From an uncultured Muribaculum sp. (GTDB taxonomy: Bacteria > Bacteroidota > Bacteroidia > Bacteroidales > Muribaculaceae): a stretch of 30,336 bases of DNA. A model generated the notes under the pieces. It saw nothing but the letters and a program-made list of their open reading frames with translations. It was not told the origin of the DNA and did not search any database. Made by a program: the position numbers and the translations under genes. Where the stretch lies: positions 1-30,336 of the forward strand of contig NZ_CAJTYX010000032.1 in the NCBI RefSeq assembly GCF_910583865.1. Reading direction: 5' to 3'. Positions 15,828 to 24,887 of the stretch are shown piece by piece (position 1 is the first letter of the stretch; every line of letters starts with the position of its first letter).

Positions 15828-18665
15828 ATGAAGAAGTATTTTAAACCATTATGCAGGGCAGCTTTTGCGGCTGTTTTTCTAGTGCCTGCCGTATCATTGG
15901 CACAGATGCCTCAACTGCCCCCTGTGCCGGTAGACAGCGCCGTGCGCATCGGCCATCTTGACAACGGGTTGACGTACTATATACGTCACAATGACTATCC
16001 CAAGGGACAGGCCGATTTCTATATCGCACAGAAAGTCGGTGCAGTCCAGGAGGAGGACTCCCAACGCGGTCTTGCCCACTTCCTCGAACACATGTGCTTC
16101 AACGGTACTAAGAATTTTCCCGGCAACGAGCTTATAGGCTGGCTTGAGAGTGTAGGCGTGAAGTTCGGCCAGAACCTTAATGCAGCTACCTGGACCGACA
16201 AGACTGTGTATAATATGACCAATGTGCCTGTGGAGCGCGAAGGAGTGCAGGACACATGCCTGCTTATTCTCCATGACTGGGCCGACGGACTGTTGCTCGA
16301 TCCGGAGGAGATCGACAAGGAGCGCAAAGTCATCCACGAGGAATGGCGACAAGGAAATGTAGGCCAGTCGCGAATCCTGACGCAGCTACTCCCTTCGATG
16401 TACCCCGACAGCAAGTATGGCCACCGCATGCCTATCGGCACGATGGAAGTGGTCGACAATTTCCCCCACCAGGTGCTACGTGATTACTACGAGAAGTGGT
16501 ATCGTCCCGACCTGCAGGGCATCGTAGTGGTGGGCGACATCGACCCGGACCGTATAGAGACGAAGATCAAGGAGATATTCGGCACAATCGAGAAGCCTGT
16601 CAATCCGGCAGCCCGTGAGTCGTATCCAGTGCCCGACACCCCCGGCACCATATATGCCATCGGCAAGGACAAGGAGATGCCATACAATGTGATGCAGCTG
16701 ATGTTCAAGCATGACGCCACTCCCGACACGGAGAAGGGTGGCATGGACTACCTGCTTGAGAATTACGTTATCTCCATGGCTATGTCGATGCTCAACACGC
16801 GTCTTTCCGACATCATGTCGAAGCCCGATTCGCCTGCCAGCGTGGCTCAGGTACAGTATGGGCAGTATCTCATGTCAAAGACAAAGGACGCACTTTCGCT
16901 TGTGGCTCTCCCGAAGGACACCAGCGCTATAGAAGCGCTTGCCACAGTATACCGCGAAGGCCTGCGTGCAGCCAGAAGCGGCTTCACTGCATCCGAGTAT
17001 GACCGCGCCCGTAGCGAATACCTCTCGCAGCTCGAGCAGCGCTACACCAACCGGGCAACGCAGACGAGTACTTCGCTTGTCAATGGCTATGTGGCAAACT
17101 TCACCGACGGTGAGCCTATTCCCGGCATAGAAAACCTGTATGCCATCATGTCGATGCTTGCAAACCAGATTCCCGTGGAAGTGGTCAACATGACCATGGC
17201 GCAGCTTATGCCGGTTGACAACCGTGTGCTTCTTGCCATGTTCCCGGATAAGGCGGGGATAAATATTCCAACCGAGCAGCAGTTCGCCGAGGCGCTTGCC
17301 GCCGTGGATGGCGAGGATATCGAGGGATATGTCGACAATGTTATCAAGGAACCTCTTATAGCCACACTTCCGGCACCCGGAAAGATTGTTGCGACAGGCA
17401 TCGATAAGGTGTACGGAGCCACTGTGTGGACGCTGTCCAACGGTGCTAAGGTGGTGGCGAAGCCTACCGACTTCAAGGCTGGAGAAATCCTTTTTGCCGC
17501 ACGCGCTTTCGGCGGTACTTCGACGCTCCCCGATAGTCTCGACAACGAGCTGCGCTATATGGACGTGACGCTTTCACAGCTCGGCATGGGTCCGTATGAC
17601 AATGCCGGTCTGGGCAAGTTCATGGCCGGCAAGCAGGCATCGTTAGGACTTGAACTGAGCAATTACCTTCGCGATCTCTCTGGCTCTGCAGTGCCTAAGG
17701 ACCTTAAGGTGATGATGGAGCTGATTTACGCGCTGTTTACAGATGCCACGCTCTCTGCCGACGAGTTCGAGGCAGGAAAGAACACTATGCGTTCGATGCT
17801 CCACAACCAGGAGTCCAACCCCAAGTACCAGTTCTCAAAGCAGCTCAACGAGCATATCTATGCTTCGCCTCGCCGCCATCTTGCCGATATGGCTGTGATA
17901 GATGCTGCGGATCGCACCCGTTCGCTCAATATAGTGAAGAATGCACTCGCGAATGCAGGTGAATACACGTTCTATTTTGTCGGTTCGTTCGAGGTCGATT
18001 CGCTCAAGCCCCTTGTAGAGCAGTATATAGCGTCGCTCCCCGGTAAGCCTGTCAAGGCGCAGCTCCCTGCATTCGACCCTTCGCTCGGAGTGAGCAAAGG
18101 TTCAGCAACAGAGATAGTGCAGCAGTCGATGGACACTCCGACCACTTATGCCGCCGTGATGGTCACCGGCAATGAGCCTTTTACCGCAAAGGACCAGTAT
18201 TTGGCCAGCATAGCCGGACAGATACTCAGCGCACGCCTGATAAAGCTTGTGCGTGAGGATCTCGGCGCGGTCTATTCGATATGGGCCAACGGAAATCTAT
18301 GGCGCTACTCGGATCCAAATGCGTCGCTTCAGTCTGTGTTCCCTATGAAGCCGGAGATGCGCGACAAGGTGCTCGAGATCATATCCTCGCAGATCGAGGA
18401 TATGACAGATTCGGCCAATATTACTCCGGAGGAACTTTCGAAGGTGAAGGAGTTCATGCTAAAGACTGCCGAGGAGTCGCTTAAGAGAAACGACTCGCTT
18501 ATCGATGCGATGCAAGGGTATCAGCTCGTACCGGCCGATACATTGTTCACAGCTGCCGACATTGTAAAGGCCATCACAGCTGCCGACGTGGCAGCCTATA
18601 TGAAGCGCCTTTTAGACCAAAACAACTATCGTGTTTTCCTTCTCGAACCGGAAGAAGCAAAGTGA
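15828..18665 (+). CDS. M16 family zinc metalloprotease, periplasmic
   Basis: A 945-residue pitrilysin/insulinase-type peptidase, expected to degrade peptides or small proteins in the periplasm. A signal peptide (about 1-25, ending VSLA before QMPQ) is visible. The inverted zinc motif HFLEH gives ligands H84 and H88 with catalytic E87; E165 in DKERKVIHEEW, 81 residues after H84, is the expected third ligand. The protein holds the usual tandem M16 halves, an active N-terminal half and a second half from about residue 520 (WTLSNGAKVVAKPTDFKAGE) that lacks HxxEH. Length is typical of the roughly 940-residue Bacteroidetes group. It is flanked by hairpins on both sides, so it is probably its own transcription unit. 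Confidence 0.93.
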   Translation: MKKYFKPLCRAAFAAVFLVPAVSLAQMPQLPPVPVDSAVRIGHLDNGLTYYIRHNDYPKGQADFYIAQKVGAVQEEDSQRGLAHFLEHMCFNGTKNFPGNELIGWLESVGVKFGQNLNAATWTDKTVYNMTNVPVEREGVQDTCLLILHDWADGLLLDPEEIDKERKVIHEEWRQGNVGQSRILTQLLPSMYPDSKYGHRMPIGTMEVVDNFPHQVLRDYYEKWYRPDLQGIVVVGDIDPDRIETKIKEIFGTIEKPVNPAARESYPVPDTPGTIYAIGKDKEMPYNVMQLMFKHDATPDTEKGGMDYLLENYVISMAMSMLNTRLSDIMSKPDSPASVAQVQYGQYLMSKTKDALSLVALPKDTSAIEALATVYREGLRAARSGFTASEYDRARSEYLSQLEQRYTNRATQTSTSLVNGYVANFTDGEPIPGIENLYAIMSMLANQIPVEVVNMTMAQLMPVDNRVLLAMFPDKAGINIPTEQQFAEALAAVDGEDIEGYVDNVIKEPLIATLPAPGKIVATGIDKVYGATVWTLSNGAKVVAKPTDFKAGEILFAARAFGGTSTLPDSLDNELRYMDVTLSQLGMGPYDNAGLGKFMAGKQASLGLELSNYLRDLSGSAVPKDLKVMMELIYALFTDATLSADEFEAGKNTMRSMLHNQESNPKYQFSKQLNEHIYASPRRHLADMAVIDAADRTRSLNIVKNALANAGEYTFYFVGSFEVDSLKPLVEQYIASLPGKPVKAQLPAFDPSLGVSKGSATEIVQQSMDTPTTYAAVMVTGNEPFTAKDQYLASIAGQILSARLIKLVREDLGAVYSIWANGNLWRYSDPNASLQSVFPMKPEMRDKVLEIISSQIEDMTDSANITPEELSKVKEFMLKTAEESLKRNDSLIDAMQGYQLVPADTLFTAADIVKAITAADVAAYMKRLLDQNNYRVFLLEPEEAK

Positions 18666-18694
18666 CGTTTAGTTGAAACGCATTATCTACGATT

Positions 18695-18730
18695 ACGGTG
18701 TCCGGCATCCATAATGATGTCGGACACCGT
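18695..18730 (+). terminator. Hairpin after the M16 gene, probable terminator
   Basis: Arms 18695-18709 (ACGGTGTCCGGCATC) and 18716-18730 pair over 15 positions with one G-U, closing a 6-nt loop, followed by TGTTTATG. It begins 30 nt after the stop codon. The arm core GTGTCCGG is shared with hairpins at 6605 and 25894. Confidence 0.65.
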
Positions 18731-18840
18731 TGTTTATGTGCCATGTTGGTTGCCGTGGCCGATAAATTTAAGAACCATTAAAAACCTTTTTTTATGCACA
18801 TTGTTTTAAGGGTATAAAAAGTATTTAACTCAACTATTCA

Positions 18841-19905
18841 ATGTTTATGAAAAAAGCTTTATTTCTGATTGCTCTCATGCTGGGTAGCGTGACCGCTTTC
18901 GCACAGAAAATGAATAAAAACGAGGTGAAACAGCTTCAGGCCTTTGCCGCACAGACCTCTGAAAAGGGCGGTACAAATGGAGAAGCTCTTAAGATTGCCG
19001 ATATGTCGGCTCCTTCTACATGGGAGGGCATTACTGTGGAGAACGGACGTGTCGTGGCCATACAGTGGAAGGACAAGCATCTGGCAGGCGAGTTGAATCT
19101 CTCCGGATTCACCGCTCTTAAGAAGGTCGATGTGTCGCGCAACGCCATTACATCGCTCGATGTGACCGGTAATGCCGCACTTGTAAATCTCAACGCAAGC
19201 CGCAACAAGCTTTCGACACTGACTCTGAAAGGCAACACTTCGCTTACCGATTTGGCCATCTACCGCAACCGTCTTACCGACGTGAGCCTTGAAGGCACTC
19301 CGATTTTGACAAACCTCAATTGCTCCAACAACTTGTTCGTGGAACTGAGTGTAGCCAATGCCACCACCCTTAAGACTCTCAATTGCCAGGGTTGCCACCT
19401 CGAAGCATTAAACGTAGAGGGATGCGCACAGCTGAAGAACCTATACTGCGGTTACAATAAGCTGACCACCATCAACCTCTTTGGTGTGGAGAATCTTACC
19501 AACTTCAACATCGACGACAATGAGATCAGCAATCTCATCATCTCCGGTCTGCCTTCGCTCAGCACCTTCATCTGCTCCGACAACCGCATGAACACGCTGG
19601 CCCTGCGCAACTGTAACGCTCTTATCGATGTGGTATGTTCCTACAACGATCTTACTCAGCTTTCTGTAGACAACTGCCCCAACATCCAGTATGTCGACTG
19701 CTCCTACAATGACCTGACCACGCTTACTCTGAGCAACCAGACTTTCTTACAGCGTCTTATCTGCAACAACAACCAGTTGACAATGCTTGATGTATCGTTT
19801 GATTCGGCTCTTACCTATATCAACTGCCGCTACAACTACATCACAGACTTCCGTACAATCGGTTGCAACAACTTGTCGATGGTTGCTTGCCAGTGGAACT
19901 ACTAA
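18841..19905 (+). CDS. Secreted leucine-rich repeat protein with cysteine ladder (internalin J-like repeats)
   Basis: The 354-residue product has a signal peptide (about 1-21, MKKALFLIALMLGSVTAFA) and an N-terminal cap (about 58-90, WEGITVENGRVVAIQW). From residue 91 it is a gap-free array of twelve 21-residue leucine-rich repeats (91-342) plus a partial thirteenth that ends the protein. The consensus is xxLxxLxCxxNxLTxLxLxxx. Cysteine occupies the same position in repeats 4, 5, 6, 8, 9, 10, 11, 12 and 13, as in the cysteine ladder of internalin J. No LPXTG motif, lipobox, T9SS tail or C-terminal cap is visible, so the protein is predicted periplasmic or released. A binding or adhesion role is inference. 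The start could be the second ATG (18847), which gives a cleaner signal peptide. Confidence 0.88.
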   Translation: MFMKKALFLIALMLGSVTAFAQKMNKNEVKQLQAFAAQTSEKGGTNGEALKIADMSAPSTWEGITVENGRVVAIQWKDKHLAGELNLSGFTALKKVDVSRNAITSLDVTGNAALVNLNASRNKLSTLTLKGNTSLTDLAIYRNRLTDVSLEGTPILTNLNCSNNLFVELSVANATTLKTLNCQGCHLEALNVEGCAQLKNLYCGYNKLTTINLFGVENLTNFNIDDNEISNLIISGLPSLSTFICSDNRMNTLALRNCNALIDVVCSYNDLTQLSVDNCPNIQYVDCSYNDLTTLTLSNQTFLQRLICNNNQLTMLDVSFDSALTYINCRYNYITDFRTIGCNNLSMVACQWNY

Positions 19906-20031
19906 TCTAACGGACGATTGTCTCTCCGGCCTCTTTCCAACCTCGTCACGACAGCTTTTTTAGAGCCTCGTTCGAGTTGAAGAAACTCCGACCGGCCTGT
20001 CTGGACATCAGACCATAAACTATTATCCAAT

Positions 20032-20074
20032 GGCGGTGTGCCTTTCGAGGCGCACCGCCTGACTTTTATCTTTT
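20032..20074 (+). terminator. Intrinsic terminator downstream of the leucine-rich repeat gene
   Basis: Arms GGCGGTGTGC (20032-20041) and GCGCACCGCC (20050-20059), with one G-U pair, enclose an 8-nt loop. They are followed by TGACTTTTATCTTTT, a T-rich tract. It lies 127 nt beyond the stop codon. Confidence 0.75.
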
Positions 20075-20109
20075 ATGACAGCCGCTTTAGAAAATCTCGC
20101 ACAAAACAC

Positions 20110-20154
20110 ACAGAGAGCACATAGATTAAACGATTTTTTCTCTGTGCTCTCTGT
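20110..20154. repeat. CACAGAGAGCACA-type inverted repeat
   Basis: Perfect 12-bp arms ACAGAGAGCACA (20110-20121) and TGTGCTCTCTGT (20143-20154) flank a 21-nt spacer containing TTTTTT. A further CTCTGTG copy follows at 20158-20164. The simple CTCTGTG repetition suggests a dispersed intergenic element, which cannot be shown from one window. Confidence 0.6.
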
Positions 20155-20218
20155 ATACTCTGTGCGTTATTTCGTCATCACTAAATATCTACCGGTTTCA
20201 CAGTCTTTCAGTCCGGAC

Positions 20219-20254
20219 AAAAACGGCGGGGTGTCGAAGCCGACACCCCGCCGT
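20219..20254 (-). terminator. Intrinsic terminator of glgP
   Basis: A perfect 14-bp stem (20223-20236 with 20241-20254) closes a 4-nt loop. Read on the minus strand, the GC-rich stem is followed at once by five T residues (A-run 20219-20223 on +). It lies 22 nt after the glgP stop codon. Confidence 0.9.
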
Positions 20255-20276
20255 AAGTATTGTCGATGTTGATTTA

Positions 20277-22838
20277 TTATATCCAAAGTACGTAGGCGAA
20301 GTCCTGACGATGGGGAAGCTCGGCGTTCTTGGGATATACGCGGTAGGCGTAGCGGAACGATCCTGCTTCGCGGAGTTTGGTCTTAAGCTCGTATGTAAAT
20401 ATGTTGCCATCTTCTGCCACGAGTTTGAACTCTTCGCGTCCTTCGTATTTCTCCTGTCCGTCCTCGATCTTGTAGATGACGCATTCAACGCCGAGATCAT
20501 GGCCGATGCCGTTGGTATCAAGCTTGATGACAGTGCGGAACGGTTCGCCGGCTTTGGTGTTGGCTGGATCGGCGTTGAACTCCTCTACAGATACGGTGTG
20601 TACTCCGGGCCATGCCTGGACCACCTTCTCCTTCCATGCCACAATCTCCTTTGCAAGAGCGAAGTCGTGGGCATGGAGCTTCTTGTAGCGCTTTGCTTCC
20701 TTGTCGTAGAAGCGGTCGATGTAGTCGTCGATCATGCGCTTCATGGTGAAGTGTGGTGCTATCTTGGCCACTGAGTTCTTTATATATTTGACCCATGCCG
20801 ATGAGAAACCACCCTTGCGGTTCTCGAAGTACAGAGGTATGATCTGCTTTTCGAGCATTGTGTAGATTACCTCGGCGTCGAGTTTGTCCTGCTGGCCCTG
20901 GTCGGTGAATGTACGCTTGTCGGTAAGCGCCCAACCGCCTTCTTCGCAGAATTTGTAGCCTTCGTACCACCATCCGTCAAGCACGGAGAAGTTGAGCACG
21001 CCGTTCATCTCGGCCTTCTCTCCCGATGTGCCGGATGCCTCCAGCGGACGGGTCGGGGTATTGAGCCAAATGTCGACGCCGCTGACAAGGCGCTTTGCAA
21101 CAATCATGTCGTAGTTCTCAAGGAAGATGATCTTGCCGAGGAATTGCGGCATGCGCGAGATTTCCACGATGCGCTTGATGAGTCCCTGTCCGGCGCCGTC
21201 GGCGGGATGGGCCTTGCCGGAAAATACGAACTGCACGGGACGGTCGGGGTTGTTGACGATAGCTGCCAGACGATCGAGGTTTGAGAAAAGGAGGTGGGCG
21301 CGCTTATAGGTTGCGAAGCGACGGGCGAAGCCTATGATGAGCGCGTTGGGGTTGATTTTCTCGGTAATCGACATTACCTGGGTGGGGTCGCCGGCGTTTT
21401 TGAGCCACTTCTCCTTGAAGTCGCGGCGTACGAAGTCGATAAACTTGTTTTTCATCGCGGTGCGGAGCGCCCAGATGTCCTTGTCGGCAACGTCGTAGAT
21501 TTTTTCCCAGTATTTCACATCGCTCTGGTGCTGGAAGAACTCCGGTCCGAATGTGGCTTCATACAGTTCTTTCCATTCCGATGCGGCCCAGGTGGGCATG
21601 TGCACGCCGTTGGTCACGTAGCCAACATGGCTTTCGGCCCAGTTGTAGCCCTTCCAGATGCCTGCGAACATCTTCTTCGACACTTCTCCGTGGAGCCAGC
21701 TTACCCCGTTGGCTTCCTGACATGTGTTGAGAGCGAACACGCTCATCGAGAAGCGTTCGGGCGAATCGGGATTCTCGCGGCCCATGTTCATGAGGTCGCT
21801 CCATGAAATGCCGAGCTTCTGGGGGAACTCTCCCATGTACTTGCCGAAGAGGCCTTCGTCGAAATAGTCGTGGCCTGCGGGCACGGGAGTGTGTACGGTA
21901 TAAAGGCTCGACGAACGTACCACTTCGAGAGCGGTATTGAAGTCGAGATGGTCGTCCTGAACGTAATCGACGAGACGCTGTAGGTTGAGAAGTGCCGCGT
22001 GGCCCTCGTTACAGTGGTAAAGTTCGCTCTTTATGCCGAGTTTCTTGAGCATGAGCACTCCGCCGATACCGAGCATGTATTCCTGCTTGATACGGTTTTC
22101 CCAGTCGCCGCCGTAGAGCTGGTGGGTGATCTGACGGTCAAACTCGGAGTTCATGTCGAAGTCGGTGTCCATCAGATAAAGGCACATGCGGCCTACGTTC
22201 ACGCGCCATATGTGGCTGTAGACGATACGGCCGGGGAAGGGCACTTCCAGTATGGCAGGCTTGCCGTCGGCATCGAGCACCTGTTCGAGTGGAAGCTGGT
22301 TGAAGTCCTGCGGCTCGTAGTTGGCAATCTGCTGACCGTCTACAGAAAGGGTCTGGGTGAAATAGCCGTAGCGGTACAGGAAACCTACGGCGGTCATATT
22401 GATGCAGCTGTCGGAGGCTTCCTTGATATAGTCGCCTGCGAGCACTCCGAGTCCGCCGGAATAAATCTTGAGAGCGTTGCACAATCCATATTCCATCGAG
22501 AAGTAGCTTACCGAGGGTACATCCTTGCGCATGGGCATCTTCATGTAGGCCTTGAAGTCGGCATATACTTTTTCGATACGATCCATGAGCTTCGTGTCCT
22601 TGAGGATTTCCTGTAGACGCTCGAAGCCCAACTGTTGCAGAAGCATCACGGGGTTTTCGCCGACGGCACGCCAAAGGTCGGGGTTGAGATCGCGGAACAG
22701 AGATTTGCCCTCGCTGTTCCAAACCCACCAAAGGTTGCGTGAAAGAGTTTCCAGCGGTTTGAGCTTGGCGGGAAGGTCGGATTTCACCATAATGTCGCGC
22801 CACACAGGTGCGTTAGTGTTGCTTACTTGAAGTTTCAT
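20277..22838 (-). CDS. glgP: Alpha-glucan (glycogen) phosphorylase, GT35
   Basis: This PLP-dependent enzyme releases glucose 1-phosphate from alpha-1,4-glucan ends in the cytoplasm. The 853-residue product belongs to the shorter alpha-glucan phosphorylase subfamily, recognised by the N-terminal ETLSRNLWWVWN (30-41), YFSMEYGL (112-119), NEGHAALL (277-284), VTNGVHMPTW (408-417), GFARRFATYKR (503-513) and EASGTSGEKAEMNG (600-613), where K608 should carry PLP. In many relatives the corresponding segment reads GTSGMKAA. The gene lies 107 nt downstream of the glycogen synthase gene on the same strand with no TAnnTTTG between them, so the two probably share a transcript: synthesis and breakdown from one promoter. 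Confidence 0.95.
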   Translation of the reverse strand: MKLQVSNTNAPVWRDIMVKSDLPAKLKPLETLSRNLWWVWNSEGKSLFRDLNPDLWRAVGENPVMLLQQLGFERLQEILKDTKLMDRIEKVYADFKAYMKMPMRKDVPSVSYFSMEYGLCNALKIYSGGLGVLAGDYIKEASDSCINMTAVGFLYRYGYFTQTLSVDGQQIANYEPQDFNQLPLEQVLDADGKPAILEVPFPGRIVYSHIWRVNVGRMCLYLMDTDFDMNSEFDRQITHQLYGGDWENRIKQEYMLGIGGVLMLKKLGIKSELYHCNEGHAALLNLQRLVDYVQDDHLDFNTALEVVRSSSLYTVHTPVPAGHDYFDEGLFGKYMGEFPQKLGISWSDLMNMGRENPDSPERFSMSVFALNTCQEANGVSWLHGEVSKKMFAGIWKGYNWAESHVGYVTNGVHMPTWAASEWKELYEATFGPEFFQHQSDVKYWEKIYDVADKDIWALRTAMKNKFIDFVRRDFKEKWLKNAGDPTQVMSITEKINPNALIIGFARRFATYKRAHLLFSNLDRLAAIVNNPDRPVQFVFSGKAHPADGAGQGLIKRIVEISRMPQFLGKIIFLENYDMIVAKRLVSGVDIWLNTPTRPLEASGTSGEKAEMNGVLNFSVLDGWWYEGYKFCEEGGWALTDKRTFTDQGQQDKLDAEVIYTMLEKQIIPLYFENRKGGFSSAWVKYIKNSVAKIAPHFTMKRMIDDYIDRFYDKEAKRYKKLHAHDFALAKEIVAWKEKVVQAWPGVHTVSVEEFNADPANTKAGEPFRTVIKLDTNGIGHDLGVECVIYKIEDGQEKYEGREEFKLVAEDGNIFTYELKTKLREAGSFRYAYRVYPKNAELPHRQDFAYVLWI

Positions 22839-22945
22839 AAATTATATTTATGTGAATAGAGTTTTGATTTCTTAATGGTACTGATTGGTATTGCCCTCTC
22901 TGTACATATGTAATAGGTATGTTTGTGAAGATTCACGTGTCTTAG

Positions 22946-24601
22946 TCAGCCGTTGACCTCACGCGAGTGCGCGTTGTCGAGGGCGATGTGGAAGGCGTCG
23001 ACGTAGTATTCGATGAAGTAGCTCCATGCGGCAAGAGTGGCCATGTGGATGGCTCGGCTACGAATCAATGTGGTCTGCTGTTGGTCTGCCGCAATGAGAT
23101 ACTGTAGCGACCGGGCTATGCGGTCGGCCACCTCGTCGTAGTTGAAGTCGCCGCGTGCGATCACATTGACTCCGCATTCAGCGAAGGTATTGTCCTCTGT
23201 GGAGAGTACCCATTGGCCGAAGCCCGAGAGGGTAGTGGTGACTGTAGGCACTCCGAATGCTATGCTTTCAAGAGGGGTATAGCCCCATGGTTCGTAATAG
23301 GAAGGGAACACGGTGGCGTCCATTCCTATGAGGAGGTCATAGTAGGGTGTGTTGAATATTCCGTCGTTGCCGTTGAGGTAGCATGGTACATAAATCACAT
23401 TTACCTTGTCGGTCTTTTCGTTGGCAAATCCTATCTGCCTTATGCGGGATATGATCGGGTCGGAGTCCGGATTGTTGAGGGTATGGGTTATGTCCGGCTC
23501 GGGCAAGCGTGTCTTGCGTTTTGCGGCAAGTGTGTGTTGCAGGTCGGGACGAGGGTCGCGGCACCATGCTGGCACCATCACGAAAGCCACCACGGTTCGC
23601 GAGGAATTGAGCTCGCGCAGCCGCGCTATGGCATCGAGATATAGGTCGATTCCTTTGTTGCGGTATTCGCATCGCCCGGACGTGGCCACGATGAATGTAT
23701 CGGCGGGCAGTTTACGTCCGACAAGGGATGAGGCTACGTTTAGGAGCGTTTCTCGGGCGGCTTCGCGCACTTTTGGGAATTTGCCCTTATTGGGCACAAA
23801 GTTTTGCTCAAATCCGTTTGGTGTCACCAGCGGACGACGCTGGAGAAGCTGCTCGCACTCTATGGCCGTGATGTCACTCACCGTAGTGAAGCAGTCGGCC
23901 TGGTGGGCGGCTGTCTTTTCGAGAGAGTGTTTCGACTCCATGTTGAGTTCATGTGCCATTTGGTCGCCGTTGTAGGCACGCAGATAGTCGTAAAGAGGTT
24001 TCCCGTTGCCGCATATGCTGCGGCCTATGCATGTGGCGTGGGTGGTAAATATCGTTGCCACGGAGGGGAGGACGTCTTTCACGTATAGCAACCCCATACC
24101 GGTGGTCCATTCGTCGAAGTGGGCCACGACGTTCTTGTCACGTATGCCGACAAAGTCGCAGATGCTCTCAATCACGATTCCTGCTGCGTGTGAGAAAGCG
24201 CATGCTTCGTCGTAGTCGCCATAGGCGTGCAGCGAATCGACACCGTAAAGATCCCACATGTGTCCATAGAATTCGTCTTTTACCTGATATAGACCATCGA
24301 ATTTCACGAGCACGACTATCGGTCTCCCTGGCACTTCCCATCGGCCGCATCGCACACTTATGCCGTAAGGCAGCTTAGCCTGTGCCTTCCATTCTTTCAA
24401 CACCGTGCGTGATGGTGTGAAGTAGGGGGAGGGACTATCGTCCGACCACACATCCGGACCGATGAATATGTTTCTATCCTTATAAAGTTCTTGTAGTGTC
24501 TTGGCCTTTGTGGAAAGGACCGTGTAGATGCCACCGATTTTATTGCACACTTCCCAGCTTGTTTCAAACAGCAGGTCGATGTTTACCGGCTTTTTGTCCA
24601 T
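22946..24601 (-). CDS. Glycogen synthase, GT3 (eukaryote-type) family
   Basis: It extends alpha-1,4-glucan from a sugar nucleotide (UDP-glucose in eukaryotic GT3 enzymes; the donor here is not known). GT3 rather than GT5 is indicated by TSWEVCNKIGGIYTVLSTKA (14-33), FTTHATCIGRSICGNGKPLYDYL (185-207), GRCEYRNKGIDLY (309-321) and SYYEPWGYTPLES (434-446), where E437 and E445 correspond to the catalytic EPWGYTPxE motif. The 551 residues are shorter than eukaryotic enzymes, and the C-terminal arginine cluster that binds glucose 6-phosphate there is not seen. An upstream ATG at 24634 overlaps the predicted -7 box; ATG 24601 (MDKKPVNIDLLFETSWEV) is therefore chosen. It is divergent from the glucokinase gene. 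Confidence 0.93.
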   Translation of the reverse strand: MDKKPVNIDLLFETSWEVCNKIGGIYTVLSTKAKTLQELYKDRNIFIGPDVWSDDSPSPYFTPSRTVLKEWKAQAKLPYGISVRCGRWEVPGRPIVVLVKFDGLYQVKDEFYGHMWDLYGVDSLHAYGDYDEACAFSHAAGIVIESICDFVGIRDKNVVAHFDEWTTGMGLLYVKDVLPSVATIFTTHATCIGRSICGNGKPLYDYLRAYNGDQMAHELNMESKHSLEKTAAHQADCFTTVSDITAIECEQLLQRRPLVTPNGFEQNFVPNKGKFPKVREAARETLLNVASSLVGRKLPADTFIVATSGRCEYRNKGIDLYLDAIARLRELNSSRTVVAFVMVPAWCRDPRPDLQHTLAAKRKTRLPEPDITHTLNNPDSDPIISRIRQIGFANEKTDKVNVIYVPCYLNGNDGIFNTPYYDLLIGMDATVFPSYYEPWGYTPLESIAFGVPTVTTTLSGFGQWVLSTEDNTFAECGVNVIARGDFNYDEVADRIARSLQYLIAADQQQTTLIRSRAIHMATLAAWSYFIEYYVDAFHIALDNAHSREVNG

Positions 24602-24631
24602 GTAAAATAAGCTTTTTGGTTTCTGACGCTG

Positions 24632-24664
24632 CAAAGTTAGACATTTTTCTCCGAATAGCCCAAA
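24632..24664 (-). promoter_or_regulatory. Promoter of the glycogen synthase-glgP unit
   Basis: On the minus strand TTTG (24664-24661) and TAACTTTG (24639-24632) lie 21 nt apart, close to the Bacteroidetes consensus. Predicted start is about 24625, leaving an untranslated leader of about 25 nt before ATG 24601. Confidence 0.7.
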
Positions 24665-24776
24665 GATTAATCAGTTAAAGCTGCAAAAAGATGCATCAAT
24701 ACCTCTTGGACGGCTTGTGGACTGATTTTTTATTGTAAAAAAATGTCTGATTCGACTCAGGTTTAACAATTTTAAT

Positions 24777-24784
24777 TATCTTTG
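24777..24784 (+). promoter_or_regulatory. Candidate -7 element for the glucokinase gene
   Basis: TATCTTTG matches TAnnTTTG exactly. No good TTG box lies 19-21 nt upstream, so recognition may need an activator or the site may be weak. Transcription from here gives a leader of roughly 125 nt before ATG 24916. Confidence 0.5.
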
Positions 24785-24830
24785 CAATGTAGTTGACCCT
24801 TTTCCCGACTTTCTCCACCGGGCGATTACC

Positions 24831-24887
24831 ATGGACATGAGAGCATGTCGGATTTTTTCCTTAAAGCATCAGGACGATCAAATTTAA
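24831..24887 (+). CDS. Candidate 18-residue leader peptide upstream of glucokinase
   Basis: ATG 24831 to TAA 24887 encodes MDMRACRIFSLKHQDDQI, 28 nt before the glucokinase ATG. Inside it lies a 6-bp hairpin (GACATG 24834-24839, CATGTC 24844-24849) followed after GGA by six T residues (24853-24858), a weak terminator shape. The upstream CCCGAC can pair either with CGGG (24819-24822) or with GTCGG (24847-24851). Together these look like an attenuator, but translation and the structures are unproven and the ORF may be chance. Confidence 0.3.
   Translation: MDMRACRIFSLKHQDDQI

Larger units (their letters stand above)
19906..20276. other. Convergent intergenic region with three hairpins, no gene seen
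   Basis: This 371-bp region separates the + strand leucine-rich repeat gene from the - strand glgP. It contains a + strand terminator (20032-20074), a repetitive inverted repeat (20110-20154) and a terminator for glgP (20219-20254). An open frame at 20075-20272 runs through the repeat and a terminator and is not credible as a gene. Confidence 0.7.

Noticed and set aside
20075..20272. 65-codon open frame on + (MTAALENLAQNTQ...)
   Set aside because: It reads through the CTCTGTG inverted repeat and the glgP terminator. The SVLSVYSV-like stretch is a translation of the repeat, so it is not a credible protein.
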